From Pseudomonas helmanticensis (GTDB lineage: Bacteria; Pseudomonadota; Gammaproteobacteria; Pseudomonadales; Pseudomonadaceae), in NCBI RefSeq assembly GCF_900182985.1, contig NZ_FXUY01000001.1, positions 744,001-808,000 of the forward strand: DNA of 64,000 nt, in the 5' to 3' direction. The notes under the pieces were generated by a model that did no database searches, was not told the origin of the DNA, and was given only the letters and a program-made list of their open reading frames with translations. A program made the translations under genes and the position numbers. Shown piece after piece: positions 35,651-44,129 of this stretch (position 1 is its first letter; every line of letters starts with the position of its first letter).

Positions 35651-37207
35651 ATGAGTGCGCCTGTCGCTGTGGCCTGCGAGCCGCTGATTCGTGTGCGTGA
35701 GCTGAGCAAGTCGTTTGCTTCGAATCGGGCGCTGGACGGCGTCAGCCTGGATATTTATCCCGCCGAAGTGGTGGCGTTGCTCGGGGCCAACGGCGCGGGC
35801 AAGTCGACTCTGGTGAAAATTCTCGCGGGCAGCCAGACCGCCGATGCTGGCGAGATCAGCGTCGACGGTCAGCCTCGGCATTTCAGCTCGCCGTTGTCAG
35901 CGCGCAGGGTCGGCATCGTCGCCGTGCATCAGCAGATCAACGAAGGCATCGCACCGGGTTTGAGTGTGGCGGAGAACCTCCTGCTCGATGAGTTGTGCAA
36001 GCCTGGCGCGGATTTCTGGCTCAACCGCAAACGCCTGCTGGCACGCGCCGCGAGCATTGCGGCCGGCCTCGGTCTGACCTTGCCGCTGGAGCAGCCGATC
36101 GAACACCTCGGTCAGGCCGAACGGCAATTGGTCGTCCTGGCCCGAGCCTTTGCTTTGCAGCCGCGACTGCTGATTCTCGATGAGCCGACGGCGGCGTTGT
36201 CCGATGCCGAAGCGCAGCGCTTGTTCGCCCTGATCGACACCTTGCGCGGTCGTGGCGTGGCGATTGTTTACATTTCTCATCGCCTGTCCGACCTGCAACG
36301 TGTGGCGGATCGCGCCATCGTCCTGCGTGATGGACGGCTGGCCGGTGAGTTCACCGCGCGGCAGTTGCCCGAGGCGGTCACCGCCATGCTCGGCCAGGCG
36401 CTGCAAGCGCATACCTACACGCCGCGCGTGGCGGGGCAGCAAGTGGTGCAGTTGCACGGACTGAAAGTCCTGCCGCGCACGAAAAGCTTCGATCTGATGC
36501 TGCATGAAAACGAAGTCGTGGTGCTGACCGGGTTGTTGGGCGCCGGTAAAACCGAGATCGCCGAAGTCTTGTTCGGTCTGCGTCAAGCGGCGTCGGGCAG
36601 GCTGCAAGTGGATGGCGTTGAAGGGTTCGCCAGGTCGCCACGCGAGGCGATTCAGCGCGGTGTGTTCTTTGCCGCCGAAGACCGTGCCAGCCAGTCGCTG
36701 GTGCCTGACTTCTCCCTGCGTCGCACGCTGACCTTGCCGTTTCTTGAGCGTTTTACCCGTGGTGGCTTCATCCGCAATCGCGCTGAAGCCGCAGCAGTCG
36801 AGGCGCAAGTGGCGTCGCTCGGCATCAAGACCGCCGGCATCGATGTGCCGATGACCGCGCTGTCTGGCGGCAATCAACAAAAAGTCGTGCTCGGCCGGTG
36901 GTTGCTCGGCGAGGGGCGGGTATTGATCCTCGATGAGCCGTTCCAGGGCGTCGACGTGCGTGCGCGTCGCGAGATCGGCCAACTGCTGCGCGACAACGCC
37001 CACGGCCGCGCGACATTGGTGATTTGCGCCGATGTCGATGAAGCCCTCGAGATTGCCGATCGAATCCTGCTGGTGCGTGATCACGCGGTGGTCGCCGAAT
37101 ACCCGCGCGCGGGCCTCAATCGCGCCGAGCTGGTCAGCGCCCTGGCCGGCAGCGATGTCTTTGAAAAACCCCCTCAAGCCACGCCAAGGAGCAGAGCGAG
37201 TGCCTGA
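35651..37207 (+). CDS. Sugar-type ABC transporter duplicated ATPase (RbsA/MglA-like)
   Basis: A 518-aa protein with two ABC domains. The first has Walker A GANGAGKST, signature LGQAERQLVVLARAF and Walker B LLILDEPTAAL. The second has a degenerate Walker A (LLGAGKTE) but a full signature ALSGGNQQKVVLGRWL and LILDEPFQGVD, the usual pattern of RbsA/MglA. It powers the importer made by the next two genes. The C-terminal codons overlap the GTG start of the permease gene. Confidence 0.9.
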   Translation: MSAPVAVACEPLIRVRELSKSFASNRALDGVSLDIYPAEVVALLGANGAGKSTLVKILAGSQTADAGEISVDGQPRHFSSPLSARRVGIVAVHQQINEGIAPGLSVAENLLLDELCKPGADFWLNRKRLLARAASIAAGLGLTLPLEQPIEHLGQAERQLVVLARAFALQPRLLILDEPTAALSDAEAQRLFALIDTLRGRGVAIVYISHRLSDLQRVADRAIVLRDGRLAGEFTARQLPEAVTAMLGQALQAHTYTPRVAGQQVVQLHGLKVLPRTKSFDLMLHENEVVVLTGLLGAGKTEIAEVLFGLRQAASGRLQVDGVEGFARSPREAIQRGVFFAAEDRASQSLVPDFSLRRTLTLPFLERFTRGGFIRNRAEAAAVEAQVASLGIKTAGIDVPMTALSGGNQQKVVLGRWLLGEGRVLILDEPFQGVDVRARREIGQLLRDNAHGRATLVICADVDEALEIADRILLVRDHAVVAEYPRAGLNRAELVSALAGSDVFEKPPQATPRSRASA

Positions 37208-38225
37208 TTCGAGTTCACTGTTATCGACCCGCGCGGCACCTGCCGAACGTCTGCTGCAAGCGCTGATCCGCTATGGCCTGCTGTGGTTGCTGGCGCTGAT
37301 CGTGGTGTTTTTCAGTTTTGCCGAGCCTGCCTTCCTGCGCGTCGGCAATCTGTTCAGCATCCTGCAATCGGTGTCGATCGTGGCGCTGCTGGCGCTGGGT
37401 GTGACGCTGACCATGGCGGTCGGCGGCCTCGACCTGTCGATTGGCGCGGTGGCGGCGATGAGTCTGATGATCGCCAGTTACGTGATGGTCGTACTCGGCT
37501 GGGGCGCCGTGCCGGCGGTGCTGATCAGCCTGGCGGGCGGCGCGCTGGTCGGGCTGCTCAACGGCTGGCTGATCGTCAAACTGCGGGTGCCGGACATTCT
37601 CGCGACGCTCGGCAGCATGTTTCTGGTGATCGGTGTGCAGTTGATTCCCACGGGCGGGCGCTCGATTGCGGTGGGCATGACTTTGCCCAACGGTGAAGAA
37701 ACCGAAGGGACGTTCAGCGCCGCGTTCCTCGCTCTGGGTCGCGGGCGGCTGTGGGACGTGGTGCCGATTCCGGTGCTGATCACCGCTGTGGTGGCTGTTG
37801 CGGTGTGGCTGTTTCTCGAACGTACGCGCATTGGCCGGTTGTTCTATGCGATTGGCGGCAACGAGCAGGCGGCGCGGCTGGCCGGTGCGCCGGTACAGCG
37901 CTTCAAGTTGCTGGCGTACGTGCTCTCGGCAGTGCTGGCGTCACTCGGTGGGCTGTTGCTCGCGGCGCGCCTGGGCCGTGGCGATGTCAGTTCCGGTAAC
38001 GGCCTGGTGCTGGATGCACTGGGCGCGGCGCTGATCGGTTTTGCCGTGCTCGGCGCCAAGAAACCCAACGCGTTTGGCACCCTCGTCGGCGCGCTGCTGG
38101 TGGCGTCGTTGCTCAATGGCCTGACCATGCTCAACGCGCCGTATTACGCACAGGATTTCGTCAAGGGACTGGTGCTGGTGCTGGCCCTGATGTTCACCTT
38201 CGGCCTCGCGCATCGAGCGCGCTGA
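37200..38225 (+). CDS. Sugar-type ABC transporter permease (RbsC-like)
   Basis: A 341-aa permease of the BPD_transp_2 family. GTG at 37200 was chosen because AAGGAG lies 8 nt upstream; it overlaps the ATPase stop by 8 nt. About ten hydrophobic helices; VGGLDLSIGAVAAMS and GGNEQAARLAG are typical of RbsC/YtfT. Substrate unknown. Confidence 0.9.
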   Translation: MPDSSSLLSTRAAPAERLLQALIRYGLLWLLALIVVFFSFAEPAFLRVGNLFSILQSVSIVALLALGVTLTMAVGGLDLSIGAVAAMSLMIASYVMVVLGWGAVPAVLISLAGGALVGLLNGWLIVKLRVPDILATLGSMFLVIGVQLIPTGGRSIAVGMTLPNGEETEGTFSAAFLALGRGRLWDVVPIPVLITAVVAVAVWLFLERTRIGRLFYAIGGNEQAARLAGAPVQRFKLLAYVLSAVLASLGGLLLAARLGRGDVSSGNGLVLDALGAALIGFAVLGAKKPNAFGTLVGALLVASLLNGLTMLNAPYYAQDFVKGLVLVLALMFTFGLAHRAR

Positions 38226-38249
38226 GCCGCCTCCATTCAAGGAAGTTGT

Positions 38250-39305
38250 ATGCACGGTTCAATCAAACAGTTTGCCCGCCATTGCCTCGCGGCGGCGGTG
38301 CTTTCGACGTTGGCGCTGGGCGCGCAAGCCAAGGCATTGCCTGGCGCACCGGCGCCGTTCGATAAAGGTCAGGTGCAGATTGCGCTGGTGGGTTATCTGT
38401 TTTCCGGGGACTTTCCCGAGGCGTATCTGCGCGGCGTGGAAAAACAGACTGAAGCGTTGGGTGCGAACTTGCGCGTGTTCGATGCGCGGCAGCAGGCGGC
38501 GAGTCAGGGCGAGATGATCGATCAGGCGGCCGATCTCGGTGTCGACGGGATCATCGTGCAATTGGGTCTGGCGGAAACCCTCAAAGGGCCGATTGACCGG
38601 GCCATCGCCAAAGGCATCAAGGTCGTCGCCTTCGATGTCGATCTGAACACGCCGCAAGTGACGCAAGTCGAGCAGGATCACCATGCCTTGGCGCGTCTGG
38701 CACTGGATCAAGCGGTGAAGGACAACGGCACGCGTTTCGATGCCGGTTATGTGTACATCAGCGGTTTCACGCCGATGGAGCGCCGTGACGAGATCTGGAG
38801 TCAGGTCAAGCAGGCCAACCCGGGAATCATCGAGAAGGCACGGTTCGGCACACTGAATCCGCCGATTGCCAACTCGGTGGCGGATCAGGCCAGTGCGGTG
38901 CTGCGGGCGAATCCGGGGATCAGCGTGATTTTTGCGCCGTTCGACGAGTTTGCCAAAGGCGCGAAGATTGCCGTGGACGAAGCCGGGCTGGCGCGCAAGG
39001 TGAAAATTTACAGCGCCGATATTTCCACGGCCGACATCCAGATCATGAAAGAGCCGGACAGCGCCTGGGCCGCGACGGCAGCGGTCAATCCGCAAGTGGC
39101 CGGGGCGATCAGTGTGCGCAGTCTGGCGATGTTGATTGCCGGGGAAAACCCTGGCCATCAGGTGCTGGTGCCGCCGACGTTGATCACTCGCCAGCAACTG
39201 CTGGACCTGGACGTGAAAAATGTCCGCGACCTCGCGCAGAAACTCCCGGCCTTCGGCGACACCGCCAACGTCGCGCGGGCGCCATGGATTCCCGTGGCTA
39301 ACTAA
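38250..39305 (+). CDS. Sugar-type ABC transporter substrate-binding protein
   Basis: A 351-aa periplasmic binding protein of peripla_BP_4 type. The signal peptide ends ALGAQA-KALPG. The fold is indicated by QIALVGYLFSGDFPEAYLRG, DGIIVQLGL and VVAFDVDLNTPQ. It is last in the seven-gene run, 24 bp after the permease gene. It is followed 7 bp later by a REPIN, which may protect the 3' end. Confidence 0.88.
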   Translation: MHGSIKQFARHCLAAAVLSTLALGAQAKALPGAPAPFDKGQVQIALVGYLFSGDFPEAYLRGVEKQTEALGANLRVFDARQQAASQGEMIDQAADLGVDGIIVQLGLAETLKGPIDRAIAKGIKVVAFDVDLNTPQVTQVEQDHHALARLALDQAVKDNGTRFDAGYVYISGFTPMERRDEIWSQVKQANPGIIEKARFGTLNPPIANSVADQASAVLRANPGISVIFAPFDEFAKGAKIAVDEAGLARKVKIYSADISTADIQIMKEPDSAWAATAAVNPQVAGAISVRSLAMLIAGENPGHQVLVPPTLITRQQLLDLDVKNVRDLAQKLPAFGDTANVARAPWIPVAN

Positions 39306-39312
39306 AACAGCA

Positions 39313-39409
39313 CCCTGTGGGAGCTGGCTTGCCAGCGATAGCGGTGTTTCAGCCGATAGAGATATAGACTCGACAGGCCTCATCGCTGGCAAGCCAGCTC
39401 CCACAAGGG
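39313..39409. repeat. REPIN of the GTGGGAGCTGGCTTGCCAGCG type
   Basis: Inverted arms CCCTGTGGGAGCTGGCTTGC and the complementary GCAAGCCAGCTCCCACAAGG around a loop of about 45 nt. This is the second REP class of the window and the same sequence that the IS110 element at 40164 has interrupted. Confidence 0.9.
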
Positions 39410-39464
39410 CGGGTTGAGTCATAGAATTTACGGCTGATTTGCATTGGCGAAATCTGGAGAACAC

Positions 39465-40130
39465 ATGCACAACAAGGCTGCGCGCCTGCGCAAAAGCCGT
39501 TTGCCGAGTGCCGATCCGCTGTTCGGCGCACGACTGCCGCCGGGGCAAGTGCTGACGGAGCGCTTTCCGATTCTGCACGAAGGCGCAGTGCCGCAATACG
39601 ATCTTGCTGATTGGTCGCTACGCCTGTTTGGCACGCTCGAACAGTCGATCAAGTTGCGTTATGCCGACCTGCTGGCAATGCCGCAACGGCAGTTGCAATG
39701 CGACATTCATTGCGTCACGCGCTGGTCGAAGTTCGACACCCAATGGAGTGGGGTGCATCTGCAGGATCTGTTGCAAGTACTGAAAATCCAGCCCAAGTCA
39801 GCCTTCGTCATGGCCCACGCTGACCACGATTACCAGACCAATCTGCGACTCGACGATCTGTTGCACCCGGACAGCCTGTTGGCCACCCATTACCACGGCC
39901 AACCGCTGACCGCGCAACACGGCTGGCCGTTGCGTCTGGTGGTCGCCGGCCGGTATTTCTGGAAGAGCGCAAAATGGTTGCGCGGTCTTGAATTTGTCGA
40001 GCATGAACAACCGGGTTTCTGGGAGCAGAACGGCTTTCACCTGCACGCCGATCCGTTTGCCGAACAGCGTTTCAGCGGTGATGAACTGGACATTGCCGAA
40101 GATGCCTGGCGGGACAAAGAGTTCGACTAA
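39465..40130 (+). CDS. Sulfite-oxidase-like molybdopterin oxidoreductase
   Basis: A 221-aa protein of the oxidoreductase molybdopterin-binding family. The putative molybdenum-ligating Cys is in CDIHCVTRWSKFD; GVHLQDLL and HGWPLRLVVAGRYFWKSAKW are conserved elements. No Tat signal is visible, so it appears cytoplasmic. It is distinct from the two-subunit YedY/MsrP system. GGAGAACAC precedes the ATG at 39465. Substrate unknown. Confidence 0.85.
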   Translation: MHNKAARLRKSRLPSADPLFGARLPPGQVLTERFPILHEGAVPQYDLADWSLRLFGTLEQSIKLRYADLLAMPQRQLQCDIHCVTRWSKFDTQWSGVHLQDLLQVLKIQPKSAFVMAHADHDYQTNLRLDDLLHPDSLLATHYHGQPLTAQHGWPLRLVVAGRYFWKSAKWLRGLEFVEHEQPGFWEQNGFHLHADPFAEQRFSGDELDIAEDAWRDKEFD

Positions 40131-40154
40131 GCGCCCGCCTCGTAATGCGATCAA

Positions 40155-40163
40155 CTGTGGGAG
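40155..40163 (+). repeat. Left half of REP interrupted by the IS110 element
   Basis: CTGTGGGAG, the first nine bases of the REP at 39316. The other part resumes at 41341. The AG at 40162-40163 is the presumed core dinucleotide. Confidence 0.75.
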
Positions 40164-40186
40164 ATTCTATGGTTGAGGGGAAGCCC

Positions 40187-41134
40187 TCAACCTCCCTTCG
40201 GCTGGTATTCGCTTTGCCCCTTCAGCAGCGCGAATACCACTCGCGCAAGCTTGCGAGCCAATATCACCAGCGCCTGTGTCGTACTGAACCCACGGTTTCT
40301 TTGCTCCTCGTAGAAGCTTTTCCAAGCCGGTGTACGGCTGGCCGACATGGCTGCGTTATGGAGCAGTCGCCGGGCCTCTGGGTCTCCGCGTTTGGTCAGG
40401 CTCCGGCGACCGTCCTTTTGTCCTGACTGCGACACGCGCAAATCCATCCCCAAAAACGCAATAAATGCATCCGCGTTTTTGAAGTCGCCCCGCTGAAATG
40501 TTGCGATCAAACGGGCTCCGGTCAAAAAACCAATACCTTCAACTTTTGTGCAGCGCTTCAGATCTGCGAGCAGCCCAGCCTCTTTTAATTGATCGTTGAT
40601 CATCTTCTCGACCAATGTTTCGAGCCTCTGCATTGAGGCCACTTGCTCAGCAAACGCGCTTTTGAGCAGCGGTTCATTCGCCCAGCTTTGCACCAGACCA
40701 ACCCGTGCCTGAACCAGCGCTGCACGACGGCGGAAAAGGCTCAGAAGGCGGCGATATAAAGGCGATGGCGGGATCCAAGGATGAAGCTCTTCGTATTCGT
40801 TTTTTAGATAACGAGCGAGCAGCTTGGCGTCCAGCGCATCGGTTTTGGCGCGAACTTTCACCCCTATTCGGTAATGACTCAACGCGTAGCCATCGACCAT
40901 GTAAATCGTGCACCCGGCTTCATGGGCCAGATCGGCGAACGCCAGGTGATAGATGTTGGTCGATTCGATAGCCAAATCAACAGGTGCAGGCAAGGCTTTC
41001 AGCCATTTTTTGATGGCTGTCTTGTCATTGGAAATAGTCTCGAGCAGATCCAGCTCGGCCTGATAGATGACCAGTTCATTCTTGGCAACATCCACGCCCA
41101 CAATAGGCTTTACGACAGAAACCGGCATTGCCAT
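40187..41134 (-). CDS. IS110-family transposase (DEDD recombinase)
   Basis: A 315-aa recombinase from the ATG at 41134, preceded by CGGGGGATGTTCA; a longer frame begins inside the structured RNA region and is unlikely. The N-terminal RuvC-like DEDD domain shows VGVDVAKNELVIY, LAIESTNIYHL and KTDALDAKLLARYL (Asp, Glu, Asp/Asp). The C-terminal Tnp_20 domain has EGIGFLTGARLIATF and the serine region RRLLHNAAMSASR. The gene looks intact. IS110 recombinases are guided by an element-encoded bridge RNA. Confidence 0.93.
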   Translation of the reverse strand: MAMPVSVVKPIVGVDVAKNELVIYQAELDLLETISNDKTAIKKWLKALPAPVDLAIESTNIYHLAFADLAHEAGCTIYMVDGYALSHYRIGVKVRAKTDALDAKLLARYLKNEYEELHPWIPPSPLYRRLLSLFRRRAALVQARVGLVQSWANEPLLKSAFAEQVASMQRLETLVEKMINDQLKEAGLLADLKRCTKVEGIGFLTGARLIATFQRGDFKNADAFIAFLGMDLRVSQSGQKDGRRSLTKRGDPEARRLLHNAAMSASRTPAWKSFYEEQRNRGFSTTQALVILARKLARVVFALLKGQSEYQPKGG

Positions 41135-41175
41135 TGAACATCCCCCGAGATATGGTTTTGAACACTTGAAGGGGC

Positions 41176-41319
41176 TCACCCAGGGGCGCAGGCTTGTTCC
41201 TATCGTCGGTCCTGGCCAGATGCATTCTTTATCGGCGCTTGGGTGAAAGGAGGAGGGGCGAAATCTCCCACGGATCTGTACTGCGTCAACAGTCAGAATC
41301 TGGCTTTGTCCCTCCTCCT
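41176..41319 (-). ncRNA. Candidate IS110 bridge RNA
   Basis: Read on the transposase strand, two consecutive stem-loops lie upstream of the gene. The first (5') is closed by AGGAGGAGGG (41248-41257) and CCCTCCTCCT (41310-41319). It contains AAGCCAG (complement of 41300-41306) and GTGGGAG (complement of 41265-41271), which match the left and right halves of the REP target around the CT core. The second is closed by TCACCCA (41176-41182) and TGGGTGA (41240-41246) and contains AGAAT and ACAAG, which fit the element's own ends on either side of CT. This is the published bridge-RNA layout (target loop, then donor loop). Exact RNA ends are unknown. Confidence 0.65.
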
Positions 41320-41340
41320 CCCTTCAAGTCCCAGCATACA

Positions 41341-41425
41341 AGCTGGCTTGCCAGCGATGCGGTTCAGCCAGTCACCAGATTCGTTGATTGACACTCCGCT
41401 ATCGCTGGCAACCCAGCTCTTGCAG
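41341..41425. repeat. Right part of the interrupted REP/REPIN
   Basis: AGCTGGCTTGCCAGCGATGC resumes the REP broken at 40163; the inverse arm ATCGCTGGCAACCCAGCTC follows at 41401-41419, with two changes from the 39313 copy. Confidence 0.8.
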
Positions 41426-41741
41426 AAGGCAGTTTTATAGTTGGATTAGTTTGTTTTTAATGAGCTTTAGTGTTGCCTCAGCAACACTTTTGTTGGACTA
41501 AGAACACTCCTTAAGAGCGATCTAACCTAAGCGTTATTGGTTCTTTTGCGCTAAGCATCCGCTCGTCTAGCATCAGGCTCCAAGGGGCAATGACTTACTC
41601 TGGGGATCTGCGCGTTACCAATATTCTTCGTTTCAACTGCCTTTAAAAATCAAAACTACAGCAGACATTGCCGCGCATTGATTGCCGACTTCTTATTGTC
41701 GGTGACGGCCGGGTATTAACTGCGATTCAAGGAGCTGTTAC
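41426..41741 (+). promoter_or_regulatory. Leader region of the TonB receptor gene
   Basis: A 316-bp AT-richer gap without a gene. It contains an 8-bp perfect inverted repeat AGTGTTGC-ctca-GCAACACT at 41469-41488, which could be an operator or a weak terminator. No convincing Fur box was found by eye. The start at 41742 follows CAAGGAGCTGTTAC. Confidence 0.35.
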
Positions 41742-44129
41742 ATGCATTACCGTTCCCGTTCATTACTGGCCGCTGCTGTTGTAACTGCCATCTGGCAACT
41801 TCCCGTCAACGCCGAAGAAGCAGCCGCCAGTGCAGAAGACGAATCGCGCCTCGGCACGGTGTTGGTGACCGGCACGCGCGGCACTTCGCGCACGGTGCTC
41901 GACTCGCCGGTGCCAGTCGATGTACTCACCGCCGAGGACCTGAAAACCGCCGGCGCCGCTGATGGCGAACTGGGCGCCGCGTTGCAGACGCTGTTGCCGT
42001 CCTTCAGCCTGCCGCGTCAATCCAACTCCGGCGGTGCCGACCATGTGCGTGCTGCGCAATTGCGCGGCATGAGCCCGGATCAGGTGCTGGTGCTGGTCAA
42101 CGGCAAGCGTCGCCACACCTCGGCAGTGGTCAACGATTCGTCGAAAATCGGTCGCGGCACCGCGCCAGTGGATTTCAACTCGATCCCGATCAGCGCCATC
42201 AAACGCATCGAAGTGCTGCGGGACGGCGCCGGCGCGCAATACGGCTCCGACGCGATTGCCGGGGTGATCAACATCATCCTCGACGACGCGCCCGAGGGCG
42301 GCGAGGTCTCGACCAGTTATGGCGCCTATCACACCCATCAGGACGCGATTGGCAAGACCACCACCGACGGCCAGAACAGCGTGACCACCGCGAAGATCGG
42401 CACGCGGCTTGGCGAGGAGGGCGGCTTCATTCGTGGCGGCACCGAATACAAGGATCGCAACCCGACCAACCGCGCCGGTTTCGACGGTTTTGCCGACACC
42501 CCCGGCCAGCGCAACTACGTGATGGGCGACGGTCTCGCCCGCGACGTCAACTTATGGTTCAACAGTGAATTGCCGTTGGCGGGCGGCAAGGCTTACAGCT
42601 TCGGTACTTACAACCAGCGCCATACCACCGGCGCCGAGTTCTATCGCTATCCGTACGAGCAGCCGCAGTTCTACCCCAACGGCTACTTGCCGCAATCGCT
42701 CGGTGACAACAAGGATGTCTCCGCCACGGCCGGTTTCAAAGGCATGATCGGCGATGACTGGGACTTCGATAGCAGCGTCACCCACGGCCGCAACCGCTTC
42801 GAGGGTTCGACCCGACGCACCCTCAACGTCAGCCTCGGTGAAGACTCGCCGACCCGGTTCGATACCGGCGACTACGAACTGCGCCAGACCACCAGCAACC
42901 TCGATTTCAGCCGTGAACTGCGCCTCGGTGAGCGCTCGTTTGTGCTGGCCGTCGGCGGTGAATACCGCTACGAGAATTACCTGACCTACGCCGGCGACGA
43001 GGCCTCCTACATCGGCTCCGGCGCTGACGGCGCCAATGGCTTGCGGCCGAGCGAAGAGTCGGATCTGGACCGCAATGTGTTTGGCACTTACGCCGAATTG
43101 TCCGGCGACCTCACCGACCGTTTCTTCGTCGACGGCGCCACGCGCTGGGAGCATTACGACGATGCCGGCAGCAAGCTCACCGGCAAACTCAGCGGCCGCT
43201 ACAAACTGACCGATCAGTGGGCGTTGCGCGGTGCGGTGTCGAACAACTTCCGTGCACCCTCGCTGGCGCAAAGCGGCTTCCAGAACACCACCAGCAACTT
43301 CGGCGATGGCGGCACGCTGACCGATATTCGCGTGCTCTCGGTCAACGACCCGATCGCCCGTGCCTTGGGTGCGGAGAAACTCGATCCGGAAACTTCGAAG
43401 AACTTCAGCCTCGGCCTGACTTTCCAGTTGAACGAACGCTTCGACGCGTCGCTGGACGTGTTCCGCATCGACGTCAAAGACCGCATCACCCTGTCGCAAC
43501 GTATCGGCAGCGATGCCCTGGAAAGCTACATCAACGACAACTTCGGTGTCGCTGGTGTGCACGACGTCAACTTCTTCACCAACGCCGCCGACACCAGCAC
43601 CCACGGCGCCGAACTGGTGCTCAACTACCATCAGCCGTTCTATGACGGGCAATTGGGCCTGACCACCGCGTACACCTACAACCACACCAAAGTCACCAGC
43701 ACCAAAGGCACGCCGTCGCAACTGACCGCGCTGGGCATCGGCAATGATGCGCTGGTCGGTGTCGAGGAAACCAACACCCTGACCGACGCTGCACCGAAGG
43801 ATCGCTTGATCTTTTCCGCCAACTGGGCCAGCGAACATTGGGGCTTGCTCGGGCGTTTGACGCGTCAGGGCGAGACCACCCGCGTGTTCGATTTCGGCGA
43901 CTCGCAACCTGAGCAAACCTATGGCGCGGTGTGGCAACTGGATGCTGAGGTGAGCTACAAATTCACCCCGAAATTCAATATTGCCGTGGGTGGCAACAAC
44001 CTTACCGACAACTACCCGGAGCGCTCCGGTTCGGCGATCAACTACGGCGGCAACCTGCCGTATGACGTGCTCTCACCAATCGGCACCAATGGAGCCTATT
44101 ACTACGCCCGCGCCACTTATGGCTTCTGA
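41742..44129 (+). CDS. TonB-dependent outer-membrane receptor
   Basis: A 795-aa receptor. The signal peptide ends QLPVNAEEA. The plug domain begins at about residue 35 (LGTVLVTGTRGTSRTVLDSP, which may include the TonB box) with VLRDGAGAQYGSDAIAGVIN. The 22-strand barrel ends YYYARATYGF with the expected terminal Phe. Nearby genes do not suggest a siderophore; the permease gene starts inside its 3' end, so the pair may take up an amino-acid- or amine-like compound across both membranes. That substrate idea is inference. Confidence 0.9.
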   Translation: MHYRSRSLLAAAVVTAIWQLPVNAEEAAASAEDESRLGTVLVTGTRGTSRTVLDSPVPVDVLTAEDLKTAGAADGELGAALQTLLPSFSLPRQSNSGGADHVRAAQLRGMSPDQVLVLVNGKRRHTSAVVNDSSKIGRGTAPVDFNSIPISAIKRIEVLRDGAGAQYGSDAIAGVINIILDDAPEGGEVSTSYGAYHTHQDAIGKTTTDGQNSVTTAKIGTRLGEEGGFIRGGTEYKDRNPTNRAGFDGFADTPGQRNYVMGDGLARDVNLWFNSELPLAGGKAYSFGTYNQRHTTGAEFYRYPYEQPQFYPNGYLPQSLGDNKDVSATAGFKGMIGDDWDFDSSVTHGRNRFEGSTRRTLNVSLGEDSPTRFDTGDYELRQTTSNLDFSRELRLGERSFVLAVGGEYRYENYLTYAGDEASYIGSGADGANGLRPSEESDLDRNVFGTYAELSGDLTDRFFVDGATRWEHYDDAGSKLTGKLSGRYKLTDQWALRGAVSNNFRAPSLAQSGFQNTTSNFGDGGTLTDIRVLSVNDPIARALGAEKLDPETSKNFSLGLTFQLNERFDASLDVFRIDVKDRITLSQRIGSDALESYINDNFGVAGVHDVNFFTNAADTSTHGAELVLNYHQPFYDGQLGLTTAYTYNHTKVTSTKGTPSQLTALGIGNDALVGVEETNTLTDAAPKDRLIFSANWASEHWGLLGRLTRQGETTRVFDFGDSQPEQTYGAVWQLDAEVSYKFTPKFNIAVGGNNLTDNYPERSGSAINYGGNLPYDVLSPIGTNGAYYYARATYGF

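Larger units (their letters stand above)
40164..41340 (-). mobile_element. IS110-family insertion sequence inserted in a REP
   Basis: About 1177 bp without terminal inverted repeats. Removing it joins CTGTGGGAG (40155-40163) to AGCTGGCTTGCCAGCG (41341 onward) and restores the standard REP, with AG (CT on the transposase strand) present once at each edge as the core dinucleotide. It contains one DEDD transposase gene and a structured non-coding left end. A 9-bp hairpin (40171-40192) spans the transposase stop codon. Confidence 0.82.

Noticed and set aside
35897..37177. 426-codon minus-strand frame opposite the sugar ABC ATPase
   Set aside because: The plus strand carries both ABC signatures and Walker motifs; the minus frame has none.
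38259..39596. 445-codon minus-strand frame opposite the binding protein gene and across the REPIN
   Set aside because: Shadow of a well-supported ABC binding protein, and it reads through a palindromic repeat.
41469..41488. Fur box in front of the TonB receptor
   Set aside because: The only palindrome, AGTGTTGC/GCAACACT, does not match the AT-rich Fur consensus.
42552..43937. 461-codon minus-strand frame opposite the TonB receptor
   Set aside because: Antisense to the beta-barrel; no domain features.
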